64,000 nucleotides of DNA from Rahnella sp. AA (GTDB lineage: Bacteria; Pseudomonadota; Gammaproteobacteria; Enterobacterales; Enterobacteriaceae), in the NCBI RefSeq assembly GCF_002834385.1, contig NZ_PITQ01000002.1, positions 716,615-780,614 of the forward strand. Direction: 5' to 3'. Positions within the stretch are counted from its first letter, which is position 1. Every line of letters starts with the position of its first letter. A program made the position numbers and the translations under genes. Under the pieces are notes generated by a model. It had not been told where the DNA came from and ran no database searches. It saw only the letters and a list, made by a program, of their open reading frames with translations. Positions 9,712 to 18,647 of this stretch are shown here, piece by piece.

Positions 9712-10604
9712 TGCCGCGCGATAATCTCAACGATCTGGTGGCCTTTGTTACCGTTGCCCGCGAGCAGAGTTTTACCCGCGCCGCCGCACAACTGGGCGTC
9801 TCACAGTCGGCGCTCAGCCATACCATTCGCGGCCTGGAATCGCGGCTCGGCATGCGGTTACTGACCCGCACCACCCGCAGCGTCTCGGCAACCGACGTCG
9901 GTGAGCGCCTGCTCGCTACGCTGGCGCCGCGTTTTGATGAGATTTACAGCGAGCTGGCGGCACTCAATGATTTGCGTGATAAGCCCTCCGGCGTGATCCG
10001 CATATCCGCCACGGACTATGCCATTAATCAGCTTTTATGGCCGAAGCTGGAGCATTTTCTGCATGAATACCCGGATATCACCGTCGAGCTTATCAGCGAC
10101 TACGGTCTGACGGATATCGTTGCTAACCGGTATGACGCGGGCGTCCGTTTGGGTGAGCAGGTAACTAACGGGATGATTTCGGCGCGCATTGGCCCGGATC
10201 TGCGTTTTGTCGTGGTGGGTTCACCGGCTTATTTCGCCAGCAACCCGAAGCCTGAAACGCCACAGGATTTACTTCAGCATCGTTGTATCAATCTGAGGCT
10301 GCCCACGCACGGGGGTTTTTACGTCTGGGAATTTGCCAAAGACGGTCGCGAGGTAAAAGCCCGCGTTGAAGGCCAGGTCATTTTTAACAGCGTATATCAG
10401 ATCCGTTCAGCCGCCGTTTCAGGCTTCGGGCTGGCGCATATCCCGGAGGACATCGTGGCTCCGCTGATCGCCGAAGGAAAACTGATTCAGGTGATGGATG
10501 AATGGTGCCCGGTTTGGGACGGCCTGCATATTTACTACCCCAGCCGCCGGGAATCATCGCGCGCACTGGCGTTAGTCGTAAAGGCGCTGCGGGCGGGGAT
10601 TTAG
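9711..10604 (+). CDS. LysR-family transcriptional regulator
   Basis: 297 residues. N-terminal winged helix (about residues 1-60; core SFTRAAAQLGVSQSALSHTI) and a C-terminal effector-binding domain. The HTH and effector-domain style (NQLLWPKLEHFLHEYPDITVEL, RYDAGVRLGE) is that of the CrgA/DsdC-like branch that often acts on nearby oxidoreductase or efflux genes. Start codon overlaps the SelW-like stop by one base. Candidate targets are the divergent Old Yellow Enzyme gene and the downstream NepI-like exporter; this is inference from position only. Confidence 0.85.
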   Translation: MPRDNLNDLVAFVTVAREQSFTRAAAQLGVSQSALSHTIRGLESRLGMRLLTRTTRSVSATDVGERLLATLAPRFDEIYSELAALNDLRDKPSGVIRISATDYAINQLLWPKLEHFLHEYPDITVELISDYGLTDIVANRYDAGVRLGEQVTNGMISARIGPDLRFVVVGSPAYFASNPKPETPQDLLQHRCINLRLPTHGGFYVWEFAKDGREVKARVEGQVIFNSVYQIRSAAVSGFGLAHIPEDIVAPLIAEGKLIQVMDEWCPVWDGLHIYYPSRRESSRALALVVKALRAGI

Positions 10605-10631
10605 CGTAATTCGGCATAATTTAATTAATTG

Positions 10632-10682
10632 ATGAGCCTGGCTCATGATGGTGTCCCATTTCCCGCTATTCATTAGCGGGAA
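10632..10682. promoter_or_regulatory. Two adjacent inverted repeats upstream of the MFS exporter gene
   Basis: ATGAGCC-T-GGCTCAT (10632-10646) is a perfect 15-bp inverted repeat, suited to a dimeric regulator. TTCCCGCT-N7-AGCGGGAA (10660-10682) is an 8-bp stem hairpin with no T run behind it, so it is probably not a strong terminator for the LysR gene. Both lie in the 140-bp gap before the exporter start at 10745. A regulatory role is inferred. Confidence 0.4.
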
Positions 10683-10744
10683 CGTTCTCCCTACACTTCC
10701 CGCTTCCTGTAACCCCCGGTATAAACACGCACGGATACTTTTTC

Positions 10745-11929
10745 ATGACGCAAACTTTTCCACAGAAAGCAGCGGCGGGATCCCCCGATCATGCTCACTG
10801 GAGTGCCGTATTTTCAATTGCCTTAAGCGTAGTCAGTCTGGTGACTGCAGAATTACTGCCCATCAGTTTGTTAACCCCCCTGGCAGCCGATCTGAGTATC
10901 AGCGAAGGCATGGCCGGACAGGCCGTCAGCGCGACATCCATTATGGGAATGATCGCCAGCCTGTTTATCGCGGCGGCTTGCCGCAGACTTGACCGCCGTC
11001 TGGTGCTGATGGGTTTTACGCTGATTTCGATTGCCTCTAATGTCCTTGTGGCAGCCGCGCCGGATTACGCGGTGTTGCTGATCGGGCGTTTATTGCTGGG
11101 CGTGAGCCTTGGCGGGTTCTGGTCAATGGCGGCGGCGGTTTCAATGCGGCTGGTGCACAAATCGCTGATCCCGAAAGCGTTATCGGTTATTTTCGGTGGC
11201 GTTTCAGTTGCGATGGCCGTTGCGACGCCGCTGGGAACCTGGCTCGGGGATGCCATTGGCTGGCGCGGCGTATTTCTGATCACCGCCGCACTGGGCATCA
11301 TCACGTTTGTCTGGCAGTACCGCGTATTCCCCTCCATGAAACCCGCAGGACAGACGCGCCTGAGCACGTTGTTCGGGTTACTGAAAAGACCACAAATCCG
11401 GCTGGCAATGGCCGGAATGGTCGGCGTATTTGGCGGTCATTTTGCCTTCTTCACCTATCTGCGTCCGCTACTGGAAAACGTTGCTCACTTCAGCGTGAGC
11501 GGGGTTTCCGCCATTTTGCTGGGCTTTGGCATCGCCAATATTCTCGGTACAGCGGCATCAGGCATGATGCTGCGACGCAGCCTGAAAGGCACCCTGCTCT
11601 TCATGCCTCTGATAATGGCGCTGATGGCGGCCATTTTGGTCAGGTTTGGCGAAAGTCAGCCGGTGACGGCAATTCTGGTTACGCTGTGGGGATTTGTTTT
11701 TGGCGCAGTCCCGGTCGCCTGGACGACATGGCTGACCCATGCAGTCCCCGACGAAACCGAAAGCGGTGGCGGTTTACAGGTCGCTTCAATTCAGCTGGCC
11801 ATCACGGCAGGCGCAACGCTCGGCGGGGTTTTACTCGATGCACATGGCACGCTGGGCACGGTCACCGGCAGCGGGATTATTTTGCTTCTGGCGGCAGGTT
11901 TGATCGGATTTATGCGCTGCAAGTCGTAG
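10745..11929 (+). CDS. MFS exporter, DHA1 family, NepI-like
   Basis: 394 residues with about 12 hydrophobic segments. The opening HWSAVFSIALSVVSL...LLPISLLTPLAADL and the segment MRLVHKSLIPKALSVIFGGVSVA closely recall E. coli NepI, the purine ribonucleoside efflux pump, and the wider AraJ/YdhP sugar-efflux group. Motif A (DRRLVLMGF) lies between the second and third segments. A cytoplasmic-membrane drug/metabolite:H+ antiporter role follows from the family; the substrate is uncertain. The Shine-Dalgarno is weak. A bidirectional hairpin separates it from the convergent sugar-kinase gene. Confidence 0.82.
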   Translation: MTQTFPQKAAAGSPDHAHWSAVFSIALSVVSLVTAELLPISLLTPLAADLSISEGMAGQAVSATSIMGMIASLFIAAACRRLDRRLVLMGFTLISIASNVLVAAAPDYAVLLIGRLLLGVSLGGFWSMAAAVSMRLVHKSLIPKALSVIFGGVSVAMAVATPLGTWLGDAIGWRGVFLITAALGIITFVWQYRVFPSMKPAGQTRLSTLFGLLKRPQIRLAMAGMVGVFGGHFAFFTYLRPLLENVAHFSVSGVSAILLGFGIANILGTAASGMMLRRSLKGTLLFMPLIMALMAAILVRFGESQPVTAILVTLWGFVFGAVPVAWTTWLTHAVPDETESGGGLQVASIQLAITAGATLGGVLLDAHGTLGTVTGSGIILLLAAGLIGFMRCKS

Positions 11930-11947
11930 CCATCAAAAGGAATACAA

Positions 11948-11970
11948 AAGGCAGGAAATTCTCCTGCCTT
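11948..11970. terminator. Bidirectional terminator between exporter and sugar-kinase genes
   Basis: AAGGCAGGA (11948-11956), a 5-nt loop and TCCTGCCTT (11962-11970) form a perfect 9-bp stem between two convergent genes; the minus-strand reading is followed by CTTTTGTATT. Confidence 0.75.
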
Positions 11971-11987
11971 ACTGTTTCGCATTAACG

Positions 11988-12848
11988 CTACGCTTTACGT
12001 GAAACGTGTTCGGCGGCGGCGCGGTTGGCTTTTGCCACGGAACCGGCCAGCGTCTGGCCCTGCAAAAGTGACGTACACAACATGCCCATAAAGCAGTCGC
12101 CTGCGCCGTGCGTGCTGATCAGTTCGACTTTTTCGGCGGGCATGGACTGGCTGCGCTCACCGGCTTCGCACCAGGCGACGCCGTGTTCGCCTGCCGTGAC
12201 GACCACTGCCGGATAATGCCCGCCGAGCCATTCGGCGGCGGCGCGGGCGTCAGATAAAGCATTCACCGTAATGCCGCTGAGATCGCGGGCTTCGACGCCG
12301 TTGACCACCAGCAAATCGACGGCGGATTGCATCGCGCTGCACATCTCTCGTGCCGGAGCGGCGTTCAGGCACACGCGTATCCCGCGCTGTTTTGCCGCTT
12401 CGGCGGCCGCCAGATTGACCGCTTCCGGCACTTCGTTTTGCAGCAGCAACATCTCAACCTGTTGCCAGACGGCGTCGTGACCAAATTGCGCGGCGTCTAC
12501 CCGGTTGTTGGCATTGGAAACAACGACCGCGCCGTAATCCCCTTCCGCGTCCATCAGCGCAACGCTCATGCCCGACGGCACGTCTGCACTGACGGCCACA
12601 AAATCCGTATTCACGCCGTTTTCTTCGAGCACGGAACGCAGGAAATCGCCCTGCGTATCTGCGCCAACAGCACCGGCAAAGCCGACCTGCGCGCCCGCTT
12701 TCGCGGCGGACACCGCCTGATTGCCACCTTTACCGCCAAATTTGTACGAACAGCCGCTGCCCATCACCGTTTCGCCTTTTTCAGGGCGGTGATGCGCGTG
12801 GATCACGATGTCGTAATGAAGGCTGCCCGTGACTAAAATTTTACCCAT
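11988..12848 (-). CDS. PfkB-family carbohydrate kinase (ribokinase-like)
   Basis: 286 residues. Phosphorylates a sugar or sugar derivative with ATP. The ribokinase signature GGKGGNQAVSAAKAG is near residue 40 and the PfkB C-terminal signature THGAGDCFMG, with the catalytic Asp, is near residue 250. It is the last gene of the six-gene minus-strand operon and lies one base after the RpiR regulator stop. In this operon it presumably phosphorylates the imported sugar or the isomerase product. The exact sugar is not readable; ribose is possible but the isomerase partner argues for another pentose or hexose. Confidence 0.85.
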   Translation of the reverse strand: MGKILVTGSLHYDIVIHAHHRPEKGETVMGSGCSYKFGGKGGNQAVSAAKAGAQVGFAGAVGADTQGDFLRSVLEENGVNTDFVAVSADVPSGMSVALMDAEGDYGAVVVSNANNRVDAAQFGHDAVWQQVEMLLLQNEVPEAVNLAAAEAAKQRGIRVCLNAAPAREMCSAMQSAVDLLVVNGVEARDLSGITVNALSDARAAAEWLGGHYPAVVVTAGEHGVAWCEAGERSQSMPAEKVELISTHGAGDCFMGMLCTSLLQGQTLAGSVAKANRAAAEHVSRKA

Positions 12849-12849
12849 T

Positions 12850-13707
12850 CTAGTATTCCCGAAGGTCCTGAACCGCCTGCTGGGTTTTCATCAGGTTTTT
12901 CTCCGCTGTCTTCAGATCTTTCTGCGCAATCGCCACAAATAAGGCATCCAGAATATTTAACTGGGCGATGCGGGCAGCGGCATTTTCCCCGAGCAAGTGC
13001 GATCCCTGAGAGGTTGAATTGAGAACCACATGCGCATTACGCGCAATAGGCGACTCGGCGTAATTGGTGATGGCGATAACTTTGGCGCCGTTGCGCGCCG
13101 CCAGTTTAATCGGGTCATTCACCGCTCGGGTGGTGCCGGAATGGCTGATGGCCACCACCGCATCATCGTCCGACAAGACTGCTGCTGACATCAGCATAAT
13201 ATGGGCATCATCGTAGACCGTCGTTTTGATCCCGATTTTCAGGAGCTTATGCGACAAATCTCTGGCGACGGCGGCAGAACCGCCGACGGCATATAAATCG
13301 ATGTGCCTGGCTTTAAAAAGAATGTCAGCGGCGCGGTTAAATTCCGACACATCGACAATAGATAATGTTTCTTCTATTGCCTGAATAGATGTGCGAAATA
13401 CCTTTTCAAGTAATTGCTCCGACGAGTCTCCCGGCTCAATTTCCGCATGTAAATTCGCCACCTCAGAATAGTTGTAATAAATCAAACTGCTTCTGAAATC
13501 TCTAAATCCTGAGAAATTTAATTTCTTCGTCAATTTAACAATCATCGCCTCAGAAACATTATTTTCCAGCGCAATTTCTTTTAAAGAAGTTTGCTCAGAA
13601 AAATCCGTTTTAGACGTAATTGCGTCGACGACTTTTCTTTCCAGCGGCGTCAGATGTGGCAATTTCATACGAATTTGAGCGCCTATGGCTCGCGGATCCT
13701 GATTCAT
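12850..13707 (-). CDS. MurR/RpiR-family transcriptional regulator
   Basis: 285 residues: N-terminal HTH_6 domain (about 1-80, core NVSEAMIVKLTKKLNFSGFRDF) and a C-terminal SIS sugar-phosphate-binding domain (about 125-260, VGGSAAVARDLSHKLLKIG and AISHSGTTRAV). Such proteins sense a phosphosugar and usually repress the operon that encodes them. Its ATG overlaps the permease stop by one base. The inverted repeats centred on CTTCAC/GTGAAG upstream of the operon (18392-18495) are the best candidate operator. Local base composition is somewhat more AT-rich than its neighbours, as seen for many regulators. Confidence 0.88.
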   Translation of the reverse strand: MNQDPRAIGAQIRMKLPHLTPLERKVVDAITSKTDFSEQTSLKEIALENNVSEAMIVKLTKKLNFSGFRDFRSSLIYYNYSEVANLHAEIEPGDSSEQLLEKVFRTSIQAIEETLSIVDVSEFNRAADILFKARHIDLYAVGGSAAVARDLSHKLLKIGIKTTVYDDAHIMLMSAAVLSDDDAVVAISHSGTTRAVNDPIKLAARNGAKVIAITNYAESPIARNAHVVLNSTSQGSHLLGENAAARIAQLNILDALFVAIAQKDLKTAEKNLMKTQQAVQDLREY

Positions 13708-14678
13708 TACTTGCCTCGTGTCGCCCGGTCAATCAACATCGCTATGATAATAATAAGACCGGTGGCAAGCAATTGATAAAACGCCTGAATATTCAGAAGC
13801 GTCAGGCCATTTCGTAATGAACCCAAAATAACCGCGCCAATCAGCGTGCCGATGACGCTGCCTTTGCCGCCCATCAGCGATGCCCCGCCAATGGCCGCCG
13901 CGGCAATCGCATCCAGCTCCCATAAATTCCCCATCGTCGGCTCGGCAGCGCCCAGGCGACCAATCAGAATCAATGAGGCCAGAGACGCCAGGACGCCGGA
14001 AATCACAAACACCGTGACTTTGGTTCTTTTGACCGGCACACCGGCCACGCGAGCGGCTTCTTCATTACCGCCGACGGCCAGAATGTATTCGCCCAGCGGC
14101 GTTTTATTCATGACCACCCACAGGATTGCCGCGATGGCGATAACAATCACAATCGGTGCCGGAACCCCGAATACCGTGCTGTTGATGACCGTGCGAAACT
14201 CCATCGGGATGCCGAAAATCGGGTTACCGTTGGTGAAAATCAGCGCCAGCGCGCGGAACAGCGACAGGCCGCCGAGAGTGACGATGAACGGCTGCAAACC
14301 GGCATACGCCACTAACATTCCGCTGAAAACGCCGCACAGTGCGCCGACGCCCAGCGTCGCCATAATCGCCAGCGGAACCGGCACGCCCGCCACCATCAGC
14401 GTTGCGCCGAGCACCGCAGAAAGCGCCGCCGTTGGCCCGACAGACAAATCGATGCCGCCGGAAATAATCACCAGGGTCATCCCCAGCGCAATAATTCCGT
14501 TAATTGATGACTGCTGCAAAATATTCAGCAGATTCGGCAGCGTGAAAAATACCGGCGAAAGAAAAGAAAAGGTGATCACAATAATCAGTAAACCAATCAG
14601 CGTACCGGCATCGCGAACATTGAATTTAAATAATGCCAGAGGGAAAGCCTTTGGCTGAACATTACCTTGAGTCGTCAT
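13707..14678 (-). CDS. Sugar ABC transporter permease, RbsC-type
   Basis: About 323 residues and 8-10 membrane segments, including GIIALGMTLVIISGGIDLSVGP, the diagnostic RbsC/XylH-family signature. It forms the membrane channel of a carbohydrate uptake transporter (CUT2). The frame has ATGs at 14684 and 14678; the second lies 8 nt from an AAGG site and is preferred. The neighbouring ATPase and binding protein complete the transporter. Confidence 0.88.
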   Translation of the reverse strand: MTTQGNVQPKAFPLALFKFNVRDAGTLIGLLIIVITFSFLSPVFFTLPNLLNILQQSSINGIIALGMTLVIISGGIDLSVGPTAALSAVLGATLMVAGVPVPLAIMATLGVGALCGVFSGMLVAYAGLQPFIVTLGGLSLFRALALIFTNGNPIFGIPMEFRTVINSTVFGVPAPIVIVIAIAAILWVVMNKTPLGEYILAVGGNEEAARVAGVPVKRTKVTVFVISGVLASLASLILIGRLGAAEPTMGNLWELDAIAAAAIGGASLMGGKGSVIGTLIGAVILGSLRNGLTLLNIQAFYQLLATGLIIIIAMLIDRATRGK

Positions 14679-14724
14679 AATCATGGCCTTAAAAAATCAG
14701 TAGGTGACAGAACGTATCGTTAAT

Positions 14725-16227
14725 TCAGACGGCTTTTTTCACATCATTAATGGCATAACGCGCGATATTTTCTTCGGTGATATCGTCGCCGTTAAGTTCT
14801 TTCGTAATATGCCCTTCACGCATCACCAGAACACGGTCTGAGATACGCATTATTTCCGGCATTTCAGAAGAAACCACCACAATGGCTTTCCCCTGCTGCG
14901 CGAGTTTTTCTATCAGATTATAAATTTCAGACTTGGCACCGATATCAATTCCACGGGTCGGTTCGTCAAAAAGAAACACCTTATTATCGGCGGCCACCCA
15001 GCGGCCAATAATCACTTTTTGCTGATTCCCACCGCTCAGCGTACCAATGGTTTTTTCGATATTGAGCGGACGTAACCGCAAATCCGTCATCACATCCAGC
15101 GCAGTCTGGTTCAGCTGATTTTTCTTCAGCATGCCGAAACGGGTAAAACGCCCCATCGACGGCAACGCCATGTTCATTTTGACGGCGCGTTCTTTAATGA
15201 TGCCCTCTTTTTTGCGGTCTTCCGGCACCAGGCCAATCCCGGCGCGAATGGCGGAACTGACGTTATGTTTTTTTACCGCAACGCCATCCACTTCAATGCT
15301 GCCGCCGGTTTTGGCATCAATGCCGGCAATCAGTTTCAGCAATTCGGTGCGTCCGGATCCGACCAGCCCGGCGATGCCCAGCACTTCACCGGCTTTCACG
15401 CTGAACGTGGCGTTACGCACGGCTTTATCGCGGCTCAAATCTTCCACGCTCAGCACGATGCGTTCGGTGGCATACGAATGGTGCTGTACTTTCTCGATTT
15501 TGCGCCCGACCATTTTGGTCACGATCGTCTCTTCGGTTTCGTCGCAGATATTCACCACGCCGACCTGCTTGCCATCGCGCAAAATCGTGGCGCGGTCGCA
15601 GACTTTGAAGATTTCATTCATTTTGTGCGAGACGTAAATCAGCGAAACATTCATCGATTTCAGGTCAGAAATCAGCTCAGCCAGGCGCTCAAACTCCGTC
15701 GGCGTCAGGCTCGACGTCGGTTCGTCCATCGCAATAATTTTGGCTTCATCAAGCAACGCACGGGCGATCTCAACGATCTGCTGTTGCGAGACTTTCAGGT
15801 TTTTGATCGGCTCATCCGGATTAATGCTCGGATCCAGGCGGCGCAGGATCGCCACCGCCCGTTTGTACTGCGCCTTTCTGTCAACAAACAGCCCTTTCAT
15901 TTTGGTCAGGGGCCGCCCGAGAAACATATTCTGGGCGACGGAGAGTTCAGGAACGTGCTGCAACTCCTGATGAATCATTGCGATACCGGCATGGCGCGCA
16001 GACAGCGGGTTTTTCATCTGAATCACCTGCCCTTCCACCAGGATCTCGCCGGAATCGGCGGCCCGGACGCCTGACAGGATATTGAGCAACGTCGATTTTC
16101 CGGCGCCGTTTTCACCAATCAGCGCGTGGACTTCGCCCGGCCTGACGGAGAAATCAACCCCCTGAACCGCCGCCACGCCGCTGTAGCTTTTGCTGATGCC
16201 GCGCATCGTCAAACAATACTGTTCCAT
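14725..16227 (-). CDS. Sugar ABC transporter ATP-binding protein, RbsA-type
   Basis: 500 residues with two tandem ABC domains, the hallmark of CUT2 ATPases. Domain 1 has an intact Walker A (GENGAGKSTLLN) and Walker B (IAMDEPTSSL). Domain 2 has the family's degenerate P-loop (GLVGSGRTELLK) with signature LSGGNQQKV and FDEPTRGID. The GAGGAG ribosome site is strong. Lies between the binding protein (33 bp) and the permease (46 bp or less). Confidence 0.92.
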   Translation of the reverse strand: MEQYCLTMRGISKSYSGVAAVQGVDFSVRPGEVHALIGENGAGKSTLLNILSGVRAADSGEILVEGQVIQMKNPLSARHAGIAMIHQELQHVPELSVAQNMFLGRPLTKMKGLFVDRKAQYKRAVAILRRLDPSINPDEPIKNLKVSQQQIVEIARALLDEAKIIAMDEPTSSLTPTEFERLAELISDLKSMNVSLIYVSHKMNEIFKVCDRATILRDGKQVGVVNICDETEETIVTKMVGRKIEKVQHHSYATERIVLSVEDLSRDKAVRNATFSVKAGEVLGIAGLVGSGRTELLKLIAGIDAKTGGSIEVDGVAVKKHNVSSAIRAGIGLVPEDRKKEGIIKERAVKMNMALPSMGRFTRFGMLKKNQLNQTALDVMTDLRLRPLNIEKTIGTLSGGNQQKVIIGRWVAADNKVFLFDEPTRGIDIGAKSEIYNLIEKLAQQGKAIVVVSSEMPEIMRISDRVLVMREGHITKELNGDDITEENIARYAINDVKKAV

Positions 16228-16260
16228 AAACTCTCCTCACCCTGTTCTCTGACGCCAGAC

Positions 16261-17307
16261 TTACTGTTGCTGTGCCAGCAACTGGCGAAGCTTGGCGTTA
16301 TCTTTAGTGGAGAACGCGTCGGCATTGTCTTTGGTGATCAGCGCCTGCGGAGTGGACACCACGCGGGAGATTTTCTGGCCATTAATCAGGCGGACAACCA
16401 CTTCCATCGCCACTTCGCCGGTCAGCACCGGGAAGCTGTCAACCGTACCGGTCAGCTCACCGCGTTTGATTGACGCATACGCATCGGAAATCCCGTCGGT
16501 GCCAAAGACGGCAACCTGTTTAGATTTTCCGGCAGCTGCGACCGCTTCTACCACGCCCAGCGCCATGCCGTCGTTGTTGGCGTAGAAGCCAATCAGATCA
16601 GGATGTTGCTGTAAAATTGTCGCTGCGGCGTTGTACGCATTTTCGCGGCTCCAGTTGGCAGGAACGCTGGCGACCACGGTGAATTTCCCGCTGGTCTGAA
16701 TCGTTTCTTTAAAGCCTTTGGTGCGCTGCGTTGCCGCATACACGCCCGGCTGGCCTTCGATGACCGCGACCTTGCCGCCTTCAGGGTGTTTTTTGATAAA
16801 CCAGCCCGCCACGCGAACGCCGTTATCTTTTTGCACGTTGCCGACGTAATGCGCAGCGTTTGGCATTACGGCGTCATTGACGTTCACCACGGCAATGTTT
16901 TTGCTTTTGGCGGATTCGTACGCCGGTTGCAGGTTGGCGTCGGTTTGCGGCGACACCAGCAAGCCGTTGAACCCTTGAGAAATCAGCGTTTCGGCGATAG
17001 ACAGCTGGCCGAGCTGGTCGTCTTCATTGGCGGCGGCCTGATATTCCACGGTGAAGCCGTGTCTATCGGCAAAGTTTTTATAGCCCTGGCCGAGGGAGCG
17101 CCAGTATTCGTTGGTCAGCGTTTTCGACACACCGCCGATTTTCAGCGATTTATCGATAGCCGGTAACGGGCCATATTTGGTGGTCAGTTGCGTCCAGTCG
17201 GTGCGATCCGGTTCGGTGTCGGATTGCAGGGGCGGTAAATCCGCCGCATAAAGGCTGGTGCAAAACAGTGTAGAGGTGAGTACAGACAGTAAGAGTTTTT
17301 TCATCAT
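16261..17307 (-). CDS. Sugar ABC transporter periplasmic binding protein
   Basis: About 348 residues; signal peptide MKKLLLSVLTSTLFCTSLYA followed by a mature type I periplasmic binding fold (Peripla_BP_4). The ligand-site hallmarks are a Q-T-D (SPQTDANLQPA) and NNDGMALG, then FGTDGISDAY. It captures the sugar and delivers it to the RbsA/RbsC-type partners. Two ATGs are adjacent; the second (17304) is better spaced from GAAGG. The mature protein begins with an extra ~30-residue arm (DLPPLQSDTEPDRTDW) before the fold, which resembles TorT-like proteins as well as sugar-binding proteins, so the ligand is open. Confidence 0.85.
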   Translation of the reverse strand: MMKKLLLSVLTSTLFCTSLYAADLPPLQSDTEPDRTDWTQLTTKYGPLPAIDKSLKIGGVSKTLTNEYWRSLGQGYKNFADRHGFTVEYQAAANEDDQLGQLSIAETLISQGFNGLLVSPQTDANLQPAYESAKSKNIAVVNVNDAVMPNAAHYVGNVQKDNGVRVAGWFIKKHPEGGKVAVIEGQPGVYAATQRTKGFKETIQTSGKFTVVASVPANWSRENAYNAAATILQQHPDLIGFYANNDGMALGVVEAVAAAGKSKQVAVFGTDGISDAYASIKRGELTGTVDSFPVLTGEVAMEVVVRLINGQKISRVVSTPQALITKDNADAFSTKDNAKLRQLLAQQQ

Positions 17308-17370
17308 CTGGCCTTCGGATTGTTATTTTTATGGTTATCACAGCGACTCGCGCTGTGGCGGTCGCTTTTA

Positions 17371-18351
17371 TTATTGCGCCAGCATCACGTTGTTCACGAT
17401 TTGCTGAGAGGCGACGGCATCCTGCCTGCTGATGGCTTCATTCAGCGCCGGGTTGTTTTCAAGCTTTTCACACAGTTTCAGTAAACGGATAACGGTCGCG
17501 ATATTGGTTTCCGCTTCGCGAACCGGGTCCAGACCGCTGGCGTCCGGGAACGTATCGAAGTAATACGCGCCTTTATAGCCGTCACGTTTCATTTGCAGCA
17601 GGAATTCCAGCGTGGCGCGCGGGTTCACGGAGCCGACCATCAGGCCATCGTCGCGTTTGCCCCAGCCGTCGTTGAGATCCAGCCCGAGCAGGCGTGAACG
17701 TCGCGCCACCATCGCTGCGGCAAACGCCGGGACTTCATTGGCAAACAGCACGTGCGCGAAATCCAGCGTGATGCCTAAATTCTTGCAACCGGCCTCTTCC
17801 ACCGCCAGCAGGCAGGTGGTGGCGTTAGGGAAGATGCTGTAAGCGCGTGGTTCGTTCGGTTTGTATTCAATGCTGACGTCGATGTCCGGCGCATATTCCG
17901 CCACTTCGCGCACCGCGCTGACCGCGTCTTCCCACATTTTTTTGTAGTCCGCCTGGAAGCAGTAATCGAAACCGTCCTGCCCCATCCACAGCGTCATGAT
18001 GCTGGCACCGAATTCGCGGCCAGCGTCGATGCCGCGCTTGGTCAACTCAATCGCCTGACGACGAATTTTAGGATCCGGGTTGGTAAATGCGCCGATTTTA
18101 AATTCCGGAGCATCCCAGCGCATTTGCATCCCGTTGACCGCCAGCCCGACTTCTTCAATTTTCTGACGCATGGTTTTGACGTCATCCGACATGTGCTGAG
18201 GGTAATTCAGGTCAAGATGTGTCAATCCTTTAACCGTAGCTGCACGTTCGATCATTTGCAGCACTGAAGGTTTGCCTTTCAGCTCCGGCCAGTAAAGATA
18301 AGCCCCCGAGGCAAACGAGTTCAGACGTGTGGCAAATTTAAGTTCTGACAT
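17371..18351 (-). CDS. Sugar isomerase/epimerase, xylose-isomerase-like TIM barrel
   Basis: 326 residues. A cytoplasmic TIM-barrel enzyme of the AP-endonuclease-2/xylose isomerase superfamily. Likely metal-site residues are E162 (in IEYKPNEPR), D197 and H200 (TLDFAH) and D225/D228 (LDLNDGWG), an arrangement that recalls RhaI-type L-rhamnose isomerase and related keto-sugar isomerases. First gene of the operon; AGGA lies 7 nt before ATG. It probably converts the imported sugar (or its phosphate) before or after the PfkB kinase step. Substrate unknown; an epimerase acting on a ketose is an equal alternative. Confidence 0.8.
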   Translation of the reverse strand: MSELKFATRLNSFASGAYLYWPELKGKPSVLQMIERAATVKGLTHLDLNYPQHMSDDVKTMRQKIEEVGLAVNGMQMRWDAPEFKIGAFTNPDPKIRRQAIELTKRGIDAGREFGASIMTLWMGQDGFDYCFQADYKKMWEDAVSAVREVAEYAPDIDVSIEYKPNEPRAYSIFPNATTCLLAVEEAGCKNLGITLDFAHVLFANEVPAFAAAMVARRSRLLGLDLNDGWGKRDDGLMVGSVNPRATLEFLLQMKRDGYKGAYYFDTFPDASGLDPVREAETNIATVIRLLKLCEKLENNPALNEAISRQDAVASQQIVNNVMLAQ

Positions 18352-18391
18352 GGGGTGTCCTTTGTAAACTGATTCGTAATGTACTTTCCTT

Positions 18392-18495
18392 CTTCACATT
18401 ATTTCGTGAAGTAGTGCATTACTATCACCCGCCGAAAAAACCCGCAAGATCCCGTGCGGGTTTTGTGATCAGATTTGGGAGGCGTTTCACGAAAT
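18392..18495. promoter_or_regulatory. Candidate operators for the sugar-operon RpiR regulator
   Basis: CTTCAC-N8-GTGAAG (18392-18411) is a perfect inverted repeat just upstream of the operon. The 10-mer ATTTCGTGAA (18401-18410) recurs in inverted form as TTCACGAAAT at 18486-18495, about 75 bp away. Paired sites like this suit a looping or dimeric repressor such as the RpiR protein encoded in the operon. Binding is inferred. Confidence 0.5.
18434..18464 (-). terminator. Strong hairpin terminator or attenuator in the sugar-operon leader
   Basis: AAAACCCGCA (18437-18446) pairs perfectly with TGCGGGTTTT (18455-18464). Read on the minus strand the stem runs into TTTTTTCGGC, a good intrinsic terminator. 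No gene ends here: the operon lies just downstream and a divergent gene upstream. It therefore ends a short minus-strand RNA or acts as an attenuator. See findings. Confidence 0.6.
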
Positions 18496-18620
18496 TTCGG
18501 GTAAACCAGACGTGGTATGACACGGAATAGCGAGTTGGTGCAGGAAGGTTCTAAATTTCGCACTTAAATAAAATGGAGCGCTATTTCGCCCCTATAAACC
18601 TCTGTTTTCTGTGACAGCCG

Positions 18621-18647
18621 TCAAGTTTTTCGCCTTTCTGCCGTTAT
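18621..18647 (+). promoter_or_regulatory. FliA (sigma-28) promoter of the chemoreceptor gene
   Basis: TCAAGTTT (18621-18628), exactly 11 bases, then GCCGTTAT (18640-18647). The enteric FliA consensus is TAAAGTTT-N11-GCCGATAA; each half differs at one or two positions. It sits 33 bp upstream of the chemoreceptor ATG. Confidence 0.75.
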
